Part shown: in pieces, positions 19,914 through 26,712 of the stretch | How the letters are laid out: each line of letters opens with the position of its first letter | Position numbering within the stretch: the first letter of the stretch is position 1 | Source of the DNA: Rubrivivax sp. | Lineage (GTDB): Bacteria > Pseudomonadota > Gammaproteobacteria > Burkholderiales > Burkholderiaceae_C | NCBI GenBank assembly: GCA_024641965.1 | Contig: JAHECC010000007.1 | Span: 1 to 49,298, forward strand | Direction: 5' to 3' | Length of the DNA: 49,298 nt | Made by a program: the position numbers and the translations under genes | Notes under the pieces: model-generated | What the model was told of the DNA's origin: nothing | Seen by the model: only the letters and a program-made list of their open reading frames with translations | Databases searched by the model: none

Positions 19914-20651
19914 TCAACGCCGCACCATCTGCAGCGCCATCAACACCCCGATCAACACCGGCTGATGCAGCATGTAGAAGCTCAGCGCCCAGCGCCCCAG
20001 CCCCGCCAGCGGTCGGCCCATCGCAGGCAGCGGCCCGCCAATCCAACCCGGCCGCCGCCGCACCAGCCACTGCCCCGCGGCCAGGCCAAAGAGCATCACG
20101 CCCAGCCAGGGCAACACCGGGGCAAAGTCTTCGGTCACCGGCTTGTATGTGACCAGGCCGACCCAGTTGGTCCAGCGCGAATCGAAGAACGGGTCCTGCG
20201 CCCCCATCGGCAACACGATGCAAAACAACCCCAGCGGCCACAACCCATGCCCCAAAGGCGCGGCCAGCCGCGCCAGCACCAGCATCACCGCAAAGCCATG
20301 CAGCACACCGAAGCTGATCCAGCTTTTCGGGAACATCCAGGCCGAGCCCAGGCTCACCAGCACCGCGCAGCCTGCGATCTGCGCCCAGCGTTTCCAGAAC
20401 CTGGGCCATGGCTGCCCGGCCTGCTGCGCCGCCGCCAGCGACAACCCGGCGCTGAACATGAACAGGCTGACGATGCAGATGCGCTGCACGGTCCACAGCG
20501 GGTCGACGTAGAAGTTCTGGCGCGGCTGCAGCCAGCCGAAATAGTTCAAGTCGAAGGCCAGGTGGAACAGCGCCATCCACACCATCGCCAGGCCGCGCAG
20601 GGCGTCGAGGCGCTCGTAGCGCGGTGCGGGCGTGGGCGGGGGGGCGTGCAA
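19914..20651 (-). CDS. DUF1624/HGSNAT-like membrane acyltransferase
   Basis: This 245-aa multi-helix membrane protein begins with RLDALRGLAMVWMALFHLAFD, the signature of the DUF1624 family related to the catalytic domain of human heparan-alpha-glucosaminide N-acetyltransferase. About seven hydrophobic helices follow. The last includes GRWALSFYMLHQPVLIGVL, also typical. Bacterial members are thought to acylate sugars or lipids across the membrane, but the substrate is unknown. The start is doubtful: the best open start is TTG at 20651 without a clear Shine-Dalgarno, and the conserved RLDALRG must be included. It is divergent from the SDR gene. Confidence 0.75.
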   Translation of the reverse strand: MHAPPPTPAPRYERLDALRGLAMVWMALFHLAFDLNYFGWLQPRQNFYVDPLWTVQRICIVSLFMFSAGLSLAAAQQAGQPWPRFWKRWAQIAGCAVLVSLGSAWMFPKSWISFGVLHGFAVMLVLARLAAPLGHGLWPLGLFCIVLPMGAQDPFFDSRWTNWVGLVTYKPVTEDFAPVLPWLGVMLFGLAAGQWLVRRRPGWIGGPLPAMGRPLAGLGRWALSFYMLHQPVLIGVLMALQMVRR

Positions 20652-20741
20652 GTTGCGGTGTCCGTGGTGTGCAAAGGCGGAGCGGGCATGCTAGCGCGTT
20701 GCCCTCACAATTTGACCTTTCACACGCTGCAACGCAACCCC

Positions 20742-21626
20742 ATGCCAGAGCCCACGACACCCCCTGCCCACTACCAGAGCGTGCTGCGTCCCGGCCTGTT
20801 TACCGGCCAGGTGCACTGGGTCACCGGCGCGGGCAGCGGCATCGGCCGCTGCGTTGCGCACGAGTTGGCCTCGCTCGGCGCCACCGTCATCCTCAGCGGC
20901 CGCACGCAGGACAAGCTCGAGCGCGTGGCGGCCGAGATCACCGAAGACGGCGGGCGCTGCGACAGCATCGCCTTCGACATCCGCGACGAGGATGCGGTCA
21001 AGGCCGGCGTGGCGCAGATCGTTGCCAGGCATGGCGTGGTGCTGGGGCTGGTGAACAACGCCGGCGGGCAGTTCCCGTCGCCGCTGGCGATGATCAACAA
21101 GCGCGGCTTCGACGCGGTGGTGGCCAACAACCTGACCGGCGGCTTCCTGATGATGCGCGAGCTGTTCAAGCAGAGCATGCAGGCGCACGGCGGCGCCATC
21201 GTCAACATGACGGCCGACTTCCGCAACGGCATGCCAGGCATGGGCCACTCGGGCGCGGCGCGCGCCGGCATGGCCAACCTGACGCAGACCGCGGCCTTCG
21301 AATGGGCCCATGCCGGCGTTCGCGTCAATGCGGTGGCCCCTGGCTGGGTGGCGTCGAGCGGCATGGAAAGCTATCCCGACGCGATGCGGCCGATGATTCG
21401 CGGTCTCAAGAAGCATGTGCCACTGCGCCGGCTGGCCACCGAGGCCGAAATCAGCGCGGTCATCGCCTTCCTGCTCTCGCCCGGCGCGGCCTTCGTCACC
21501 GGTATCACGGTACCCATCGACGGCGGCGCACCGCTGGGCAATGGCGCCTTCCCGACCCAGGATCATGCGCGTTCGGCGCCCTACAACGGCTTCCACCGCG
21601 CGGTCACGCCCGAGTTCCTGAAGTAG
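20742..21626 (+). CDS. SDR-family oxidoreductase, PECR-like, lacking the Tyr-x3-Lys pair
   Basis: This 294-aa short-chain dehydrogenase has the cofactor loop TGAGSGIG (residues 29-36), the structural NNAG motif (105-108), and NAVAPGWV after the active site. The segment HSGAARAG followed by NLT...FEWAHAGVRVN resembles human peroxisomal trans-2-enoyl-CoA reductase (PECR). In classical SDRs and PECR a Tyr-x3-Lys lies here; this protein has Ala178 and Gln182. It could be a reductase using another mechanism, as in 2,4-dienoyl-CoA reductases, or a non-catalytic protein. A thioesterase starts 8 nt after its stop, suggesting an acyl-CoA substrate. Confidence 0.85.
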   Translation: MPEPTTPPAHYQSVLRPGLFTGQVHWVTGAGSGIGRCVAHELASLGATVILSGRTQDKLERVAAEITEDGGRCDSIAFDIRDEDAVKAGVAQIVARHGVVLGLVNNAGGQFPSPLAMINKRGFDAVVANNLTGGFLMMRELFKQSMQAHGGAIVNMTADFRNGMPGMGHSGAARAGMANLTQTAAFEWAHAGVRVNAVAPGWVASSGMESYPDAMRPMIRGLKKHVPLRRLATEAEISAVIAFLLSPGAAFVTGITVPIDGGAPLGNGAFPTQDHARSAPYNGFHRAVTPEFLK

Positions 21627-21633
21627 CCGGCGC

Positions 21634-22125
21634 ATGACATCCTCCCCATCGGCCAAGCGGCGCAGCGCGAAACAGCAGCAACTGCTCGACGAGGCCCTCG
21701 TCGAGCTGTGGGAGCAGCGCATCAGCTTCAACCAGGTGCTCGGCCTGAAGGTGGTGTCGCTGGCGCCAGCCGACGTGCGCGTGCGCCTGGACATGCGGCC
21801 CGAGCTGGTCGGCCACTATGCCTATGGCCGGCTGCACGGTGGCGTGATCTCGGCCTCGCTCGACGCGCTGGGTGGCATGGCGCTGATGGTCGGGCTGGGC
21901 GAGAAACACGCCGAGGAAAGCGCCGAGCAGGTGATGCACCGCTTCGGCCGCATGGGCACCATCGACCTGCGCGTGGACTTCCTGCGCCCCGGCCTCGGCC
22001 TGTATTTCATCGGCCGCGCCGAGGTCACGCGCCTGGGCGGGCGCATCGGCTCGACGCAGATGCGCATGGAAAACGAGCACGGCACGCTCATCGCCACCGG
22101 CAGCGCATCCTACGTCGTGTCCTGA
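21634..22125 (+). CDS. Hotdog-fold thioesterase family protein (YigI/PaaI-like)
   Basis: This 163-aa protein has one hotdog domain. The pattern YGRLHGGVISASLDALGGMA carries the HGG turn and a catalytic-type Asp of the PaaI/YigI thioesterases, followed by DLRVDFLRPG and a C-terminal ATGSASYVV strand. Such enzymes hydrolyse acyl-CoA thioesters. The gene starts 8 nt after the PECR-like SDR stop, so the two are probably co-expressed on an acyl-CoA substrate. Chain-length preference cannot be read from the sequence. Confidence 0.85.
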   Translation: MTSSPSAKRRSAKQQQLLDEALVELWEQRISFNQVLGLKVVSLAPADVRVRLDMRPELVGHYAYGRLHGGVISASLDALGGMALMVGLGEKHAEESAEQVMHRFGRMGTIDLRVDFLRPGLGLYFIGRAEVTRLGGRIGSTQMRMENEHGTLIATGSASYVVS

Positions 22126-22193
22126 CGCCTGCTTGAGGCAGCGCAACGCGACGCGCGCGGCAGAGGTTCATCCTGCAAGCAGGAGGCTGGACG

Positions 22194-22784
22194 ATGAACA
22201 CCAAACGCATCCTGCTGATCCAGGGACATCCCGACCCGCAAGGCGCGCATCTGTGCCACGCGCTGCTGCAGGCCTATGCCGACGGCGCCGCGGCGGCTGG
22301 CCACGAGTTGCGCCGCATCGAGGTCGCGCAACTCGACTTCCCGATCCTGCGCAGTGCCGCCGAATGGGAGCAAAGTGCCCTGCCCGGTTGCCTGCTGGCA
22401 CCGCAGCACGACATCGAATGGGCGCAGCACCTGGTGCTGTTCTTCCCGTTGTGGCTGGGCGACATGCCGGCGTTGCTGAAGGGCTTCCTGGAGCAGATCG
22501 CGCGCCCCGGCTTCGCCTTCCACGACGACGACAACGGTGGCTTCGGCAAGAAGGGCCTGAGCGGGCGCTCGGCACGCGTGGTCGTGACCATGGACATGCC
22601 GGCGCTGGTGTACCGCTTCTACTTCCGCGCGCACAGCGTCAGGTCGCTGGAGCGCAACGTGCTCGGCTTCGTCGGCATCTCGCCGGTGCGCGAGACGCTG
22701 ATCGGCATGGTCGACAAGCTCGATGCGGATGCCGCCCGCAAGTGGTTCGGCAAGATGCGCGCACTCGGCGCCAAGGCCGACTGA
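22194..22784 (+). CDS. NAD(P)H:quinone oxidoreductase (flavodoxin-like fold)
   Basis: This 196-aa protein has the flavodoxin-2 fold seen in NQO1/KefF-type NAD(P)H dehydrogenases. The N-terminal ILLIQGHPDPQGAHLCHAL binds FMN/FAD phosphate. The LVLFFPLWLGDMPALLKGFLE segment forms the flavin edge and dimer interface. These enzymes reduce quinones by two electrons and often serve in redox defence. The ATG at 22194 follows AGGAGG. Its stop abuts the stop of the convergent membrane protein gene. Confidence 0.87.
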   Translation: MNTKRILLIQGHPDPQGAHLCHALLQAYADGAAAAGHELRRIEVAQLDFPILRSAAEWEQSALPGCLLAPQHDIEWAQHLVLFFPLWLGDMPALLKGFLEQIARPGFAFHDDDNGGFGKKGLSGRSARVVVTMDMPALVYRFYFRAHSVRSLERNVLGFVGISPVRETLIGMVDKLDADAARKWFGKMRALGAKAD

Positions 22785-23189
22785 TCAAGCCGCCACGCAC
22801 TGCGAGCGACGCAGACCGACATATTGCAGGTCGGCCAGCAGCAAGGTGCCCAGCGCATTGAAGCCGGCAATGCCCACGCCCACGGCCGTCAGCTCGAAGC
22901 CCACGCCGAACGCCAGTGCCGCGCAGTCGAGCGCCCACACCCCGTTGAGCACGATCACCGCCCACACCGCGGCCCTGGGTATCGCCGGGCGTGTGGCCAC
23001 CCAGAGCAGGAAGGCCACCCAGGGGATCAGCCCGATACCGACGGCCACCAGCAGCCCCTGAGGCAAGCCGGTAGCGGCGGCCAGCGTGCCGGCGCCGAGC
23101 GTCATGCCGACCAAGGTGGCCGTGCTCAGCAGCGCATCGATCTTCAGCACGTTGCGAAGGAAGACGCCGGGGTGAATCATCGGGTTCAT
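22785..23189 (-). CDS. Four-helix membrane protein of unknown function
   Basis: This 134-aa protein begins MNPMIHPGVFLRNVLKIDAL and has four predicted hydrophobic helices (about residues 18-38, 44-62, 70-90 and 98-118). I do not recognise the family. The start at 23189 is supported by GAGGAGAAG just upstream. It is divergent from the XRE regulator, with 150 nt between starts, so it is a plausible regulatory target. Confidence 0.7.
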   Translation of the reverse strand: MNPMIHPGVFLRNVLKIDALLSTATLVGMTLGAGTLAAATGLPQGLLVAVGIGLIPWVAFLLWVATRPAIPRAAVWAVIVLNGVWALDCAALAFGVGFELTAVGVGIAGFNALGTLLLADLQYVGLRRSQCVAA

Positions 23190-23339
23190 GTGCTTCTCCT
23201 CATCCGCTGCCTGGCGCGGCCCCCATGGCCGGCCTGCTGGCTGTAGCGGCATGCGGCGCATGATTGCCTGGCGCGGGCGCGCAGGCGATTACCCCGCAGG
23301 TCATGGCCGCAGCGGGTGGGCTGGGATATCGTGCCGGCC

Positions 23340-24140
23340 ATGCACAGCAGCATTCGACCCGTGGGCGCGCAAATCCGCGAATGGCGCCAGCGCCGCCGCC
23401 TGAGCCAGCTCGACCTGGCCGGCCATGCCGAAGTCTCGACGCGGCATCTGAGCTTCCTCGAGACCGGGCGCTCGCTGCCCAGCCGCGAGATGGTGCTGCG
23501 CCTGGCCGACCGACTGGAGGTGCCGTTGCGCGAGCGCAACCATCTGCTTACCGCCGCCGGCTATGCGCCGATGTATGCCGAGCACAAGCTCGACGATCCT
23601 GCGATGCAGATGGCGCGGCAGGCGGTGCAGCGCGTACTCACCGCGCACGAGCCCTACCCTGCGCTGGCGGTGGACCGGCACTGGACGCTGATCGCCAGCA
23701 ACCGCATGGTGCCGCTGTTTCTGGCCGGGTTGCCCGATGAACTGGTAGCGCCGCCGCTGAACGTGCTCAAGCTCAGCCTGCATCCGCAGGGCCTGGCGCC
23801 GCGCATCGTCAACCTGGCGCAGTGGCGCGCGCACCTGTTCCATCGGCTGCGCCAGCAGATCGCGGCCAGTGCCGACCCTGTGCTGGCGGCGATGCTCAAC
23901 GAGCTGCGCGCCTACCCCGGCGGCGACGACGACGCGCCCGAGCAGATCCACGTCGATGCCGGCGTGTACCTGCCGCTGCAACTGCGCTCGCCCGCCGGCG
24001 TGCTGAGCTTCATCAGCACCATCACGGTGTTCGGCACGCCCACAGAAATCACACTGGCGGAGCTGGCGCTGGAGACCTTCTTTCCGGCCGACGAGAGCAC
24101 CGCGCTGGCCCTGCAGCAGCTGGCCGGGTCGCTGCGGTAG
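23340..24140 (+). CDS. XRE-family transcriptional regulator with MmyB-like ligand-binding domain
   Basis: This 266-aa protein joins an N-terminal helix-turn-helix (about residues 8-65, RRRLSQLDLAGHAEVSTRHLS) to a C-terminal PAS-like MmyB/MLTR ligand-binding domain (ALAVDRHWTLIASNRMV, then LNVLKLSLHPQGLAPRIVN). Relatives control antibiotic or fatty-acid-linked genes and may bind a small lipophilic ligand. The ATG at 23340 was preferred over a GTG at 23316 because it matches family N-termini. It is divergent from a small membrane protein; thrH follows 56 nt downstream. Confidence 0.88.
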   Translation: MHSSIRPVGAQIREWRQRRRLSQLDLAGHAEVSTRHLSFLETGRSLPSREMVLRLADRLEVPLRERNHLLTAAGYAPMYAEHKLDDPAMQMARQAVQRVLTAHEPYPALAVDRHWTLIASNRMVPLFLAGLPDELVAPPLNVLKLSLHPQGLAPRIVNLAQWRAHLFHRLRQQIAASADPVLAAMLNELRAYPGGDDDAPEQIHVDAGVYLPLQLRSPAGVLSFISTITVFGTPTEITLAELALETFFPADESTALALQQLAGSLR

Positions 24141-24196
24141 CATCGGCGCGCTTGAAGTGGCCTGCCCGGCCGCCGACCCCGATGGAGAACCGAAGA

Positions 24197-24805
24197 ATGC
24201 AGGTGCTTTGCCTTGACCTCGAGGGCGTGCTGGTGCCCGAGGTCTGGATCGAATTCGCCAAGCGCACCGGCATCGCCGAATTCACGCGCACGACGCGCGA
24301 CGAGCCGGACTACGACAAGCTGATGCGCTTCCGGCTGGACCTGCTGAAGCAGCACCAACTCAGGCTCCCCGACATCCAGCAGGTCATCGGTGGCATGGCG
24401 CCGCTGCCCGGCGCGCGCGAATTCCTGGACGCGATGCGTGAGCGTTACCAGGTGATCATCCTGTCGGATACCTTCTACGAATTCGCCGACCCGCTGATGC
24501 GACAGCTCGGCCGGCCGACGCTGTTCTGCCACCGGCTGGTGATCGATGCGGAGGGCCATGTGCGCGACTACAAGCTGCGCCAGCCGGACCAGAAACGCGT
24601 CGCGGTGAACGCGCTGAAGAGCCTGAACTACCGCGTCATTGCCGCCGGCGACTCGTACAACGACACCGGCATGCTGCTCGCCGCCGACGCCGGCTTCTTC
24701 ATCCATGCGCCGCCGGCCATCACCGCGCAGTTCCCGCAGTTCGGCGTGACGAACAGCTATGACGAGTTGGCGGCGGCAGTGGCGAAGGCCGCATCAGGGC
24801 CGTAG
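24197..24805 (+). CDS. thrH: Phosphoserine phosphatase / homoserine phosphotransferase ThrH
   Basis: This 202-aa HAD-superfamily enzyme dephosphorylates phosphoserine and can transfer the phosphate to homoserine. The HAD motif I appears as CLDLEGVLVPEVWIEFA, with ThrH's DLEG rather than the usual DxDGT. Motif II is ILSDTFYEF, and motif III/IV is VIAAGDSYNDTGML. The ATG at 24197 matches ThrH N-termini (MxxxCLDLEGVLVPE) and has GGAGAA 7 nt upstream. Its 3' end overlaps the convergent soxA 3' end by 12 nt. Confidence 0.93.
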   Translation: MQVLCLDLEGVLVPEVWIEFAKRTGIAEFTRTTRDEPDYDKLMRFRLDLLKQHQLRLPDIQQVIGGMAPLPGAREFLDAMRERYQVIILSDTFYEFADPLMRQLGRPTLFCHRLVIDAEGHVRDYKLRQPDQKRVAVNALKSLNYRVIAAGDSYNDTGMLLAADAGFFIHAPPAITAQFPQFGVTNSYDELAAAVAKAASGP

Positions 24806-25561
24806 CGCCGCGCCTTCGCCGGGCATTCCTGCGGCGCGTTGCATGAGCCACACCTGCAGCGCCAGCCATTCGTCGGCATCGGCTGCGAAGGTTTCGGCAC
24901 GCACACCGACCACGCAGCCGCGCAGCCGCCGCTGCAACGAGCCCAGCATTTGCCACTCCAGGCGATAGACCGGGTAACCCGTCGGGTGCGCCTGAGGGAT
25001 GATCGCCCCGCCCAGACTGAGGCCGGCACGCTGGTCATGGCACTGGGCGCAGGACAGGTCGAGCTGGCCCAGGCGCTGCTGCCACAGCGCGCGGCCGCGC
25101 TCCGACCACGGCTGCAGGCGCATATCGTGCGGCGGCGCGATCGGCCGGCCGCGCGCCAAATGCGCCAGCCAGGCCGACAGCGCCAGCACCTGCGGCCCGT
25201 CGGGGCCCTCGGGCGCGAGTACCTGGTGGCGCTGGCGGCAGGCATCGATGCGCGCGGCCAGTGTCAGCGGCCGCCCCGTAGCTGAATCGAAGACGGGATG
25301 GCGCAGCGCCACGTCCTGCATCGACGCCGCATCGTGACAGTCGTCGCAGCGCCGACCGTTGGCTGCCGGCCGGCGCCACAGCGCCTGGCCTTCCAGCACC
25401 CACAGCTGCGCCGGGTTGGCCAGGTCGTCGCGCTGCATCGCTTGCAGCGTCGCGCTCATGTACGTGGTGCCGCTGCGCCGCGCATCAGCACCGCCGGCCA
25501 CGGCGTGAGGCAGCAGCCATGCGGCCAGCAGCCCCACTGCAGCGCGTGTCGCCCGCCTCAT
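24794..25561 (-). CDS. soxA: Sulfur-oxidation c-type cytochrome SoxA (dihaem)
   Basis: SoxA pairs with SoxX and joins thiosulfate to the SoxY cysteine in the periplasm. This 255-aa protein has a signal peptide (residues 1-24), the SGTTYM start of the SoxA fold, a first haem site CDDCH (72-76) and a second CAQCH (171-175). The ligand cysteine is Cys216 in QRRLRGCVVGVRAE, the residue modified to cysteine persulfide in known SoxA. Its start overlaps the soxZ stop (ATGA). It is the last gene of a six-gene operon with no soxB or soxCD nearby. Confidence 0.92.
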   Translation of the reverse strand: MRRATRAAVGLLAAWLLPHAVAGGADARRSGTTYMSATLQAMQRDDLANPAQLWVLEGQALWRRPAANGRRCDDCHDAASMQDVALRHPVFDSATGRPLTLAARIDACRQRHQVLAPEGPDGPQVLALSAWLAHLARGRPIAPPHDMRLQPWSERGRALWQQRLGQLDLSCAQCHDQRAGLSLGGAIIPQAHPTGYPVYRLEWQMLGSLQRRLRGCVVGVRAETFAADADEWLALQVWLMQRAAGMPGEGAALRP

Positions 25562-25881
25562 GCCACGACGAAGGGCCGGCTCTCGCCGTGGCTGAAGCCG
25601 TTGTCGCCGGACCAGCTGAATGCCAGCTGGCCACTGCGCTCGGCGCGCAGCACAAAGCTCAGGTAGGGGTTGGCGGCCACCGCCGGGTACAAGTCGGCGG
25701 CGAACACCAGCTGGCCGTCGAGCCGGCATTCGAAGCGCGTGACGATGTCGCGCGGCAGCGTGCGGCCCTGCCCGTCGGGACGGAAGCCGCTTTCCATCAC
25801 ATGCTGGATCGTCGCTCGGATCGGCACGACCTCGCCACGGCGCGCCTGTGCGGGAACGGCGATCAACGTACGCACCGCCAT
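25558..25881 (-). CDS. soxZ: Thiosulfate-oxidation carrier subunit SoxZ
   Basis: SoxZ is the immunoglobulin-like partner of SoxY in the periplasmic sulfur-carrier complex. This 107-aa protein, the usual length, has IRATIQHVMESGFR near the start and the family end pattern LSFVLRAERSGQLAFSW followed by DNGF. It has no signal peptide, as expected because SoxZ is exported together with Tat-directed SoxY. It begins one nucleotide after the soxY stop and overlaps soxA by 4 nt. Confidence 0.93.
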   Translation of the reverse strand: MAVRTLIAVPAQARRGEVVPIRATIQHVMESGFRPDGQGRTLPRDIVTRFECRLDGQLVFAADLYPAVAANPYLSFVLRAERSGQLAFSWSGDNGFSHGESRPFVVA

Positions 25882-25882
25882 T

Positions 25883-26335
25883 TCACGACTCGATGCACGC
25901 GGCGAGCGTGACGAGCACGTCGACGCGCTGCTGCCACACGCTACCGTCGGACAAACGCGCCAGCGCCGCCAGCTGCTGACTGGTGGCCAGGCGGATGCGC
26001 GCGCCGACCTCGGCGCGGCCGTTGGCGGGCGTGAGCTGGCAGCGCAGCACGTCGCGCAGCGGGTTGCGCTCGTTGAAGATCACGATTTCGCGCACATGGT
26101 CGGCCTCGGTCATCGGGCTGTCGACGCGCACGGTGATCGGCACCGCGTTGCCGTTGTCCACCAGCGCCGCCACCTCGAAAGCGACGCGACCATCGCGTGG
26201 CGTGACGCCGCCAGCCCAGGCGCGGATGGCGGTGTCCAGCGCACTGTCCTGCGACGGTTTCTGCGCCTGCAGCGGTCGCAGCGTCAGCGCCAGGGCGCCA
26301 CCGGCGAGCAAGCTGCGGCGCTGCAGGGCGCTCAT
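25883..26335 (-). CDS. soxY: Sulfur-carrier protein SoxY with non-canonical C-terminal arm
   Basis: SoxY carries sulfur intermediates on a cysteine at the end of a flexible GGCGG tail. This 150-aa protein has a Tat-type signal (RRSLLAGGALALTL), the SoxY body (NGNAVPITVRVDSPM, IVIFNERNPLRDVLRCQL) and ends VTLAACIES. Cys147 sits where the carrier cysteine belongs, but the glycines are replaced by AA before and IES after it. This suggests altered access or partners. The start at 26335 overlaps the soxX stop (ATGA). SoxB, which would release sulfate from SoxY, is not in the window. Confidence 0.88.
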   Translation of the reverse strand: MSALQRRSLLAGGALALTLRPLQAQKPSQDSALDTAIRAWAGGVTPRDGRVAFEVAALVDNGNAVPITVRVDSPMTEADHVREIVIFNERNPLRDVLRCQLTPANGRAEVGARIRLATSQQLAALARLSDGSVWQQRVDVLVTLAACIES

Positions 26336-26712
26336 CGCAGGCCCGCCAGGTAGGCGACCACGTCGTCGAGCTGCGCCTCGCCCAGCAGCGGCTGACCGCG
26401 GCGCGACGCCGCCACGCGCACCAGGCCGTCGCGGCGGCCGTAGCGCGGCATGATGGTGTCGGGATTGAAGTCCTGCGGCGCCAGCAGCCGCTGGCGCAGT
26501 TGCGCGGGCGTCAGCCGCAGCCCGACGCCGGCCAGGTCGGGGCCGATGTTGCCGGCCAGCCGCGCATCGATGCCGGGCAGTGCATGGCACAGCACGCACA
26601 ATCCCTCCGTGCGGCTCGCGGCGATGGCCGCCCCGCGCTGCGCATCACCTTGCGCCAGCGCCGGCAGCGAAGCCGCGAGGGCGGGCAGCAAGGCCAGCCA
26701 GTTTCTATGCAC
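26332..26712 (-). CDS. soxX: Sulfur-oxidation monohaem cytochrome SoxX
   Basis: SoxX is the small haem partner of SoxA and takes electrons from SoxAX. This 126-aa protein has a signal peptide (residues 1-20), one haem site CVLCH (39-43), the SoxX pattern NIGPDLAGVG, and NPDTIMPRYG with the axial-ligand candidate Met88. It ends DVVAYLAGL. The start is GTG at 26712, which overlaps the end of the molybdenum-subunit gene by 8 nt; the signal peptide needs this start. It could instead serve as electron acceptor for that upstream enzyme. Confidence 0.88.
   Translation of the reverse strand: MHRNWLALLPALAASLPALAQGDAQRGAAIAASRTEGLCVLCHALPGIDARLAGNIGPDLAGVGLRLTPAQLRQRLLAPQDFNPDTIMPRYGRRDGLVRVAASRRGQPLLGEAQLDDVVAYLAGLR

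Noticed and set aside
23190-23339. A specific operator for the XRE regulator in the divergent gap
   Set aside because: Several short GC-rich inverted repeats can be drawn, but none stands out from background at this base composition.
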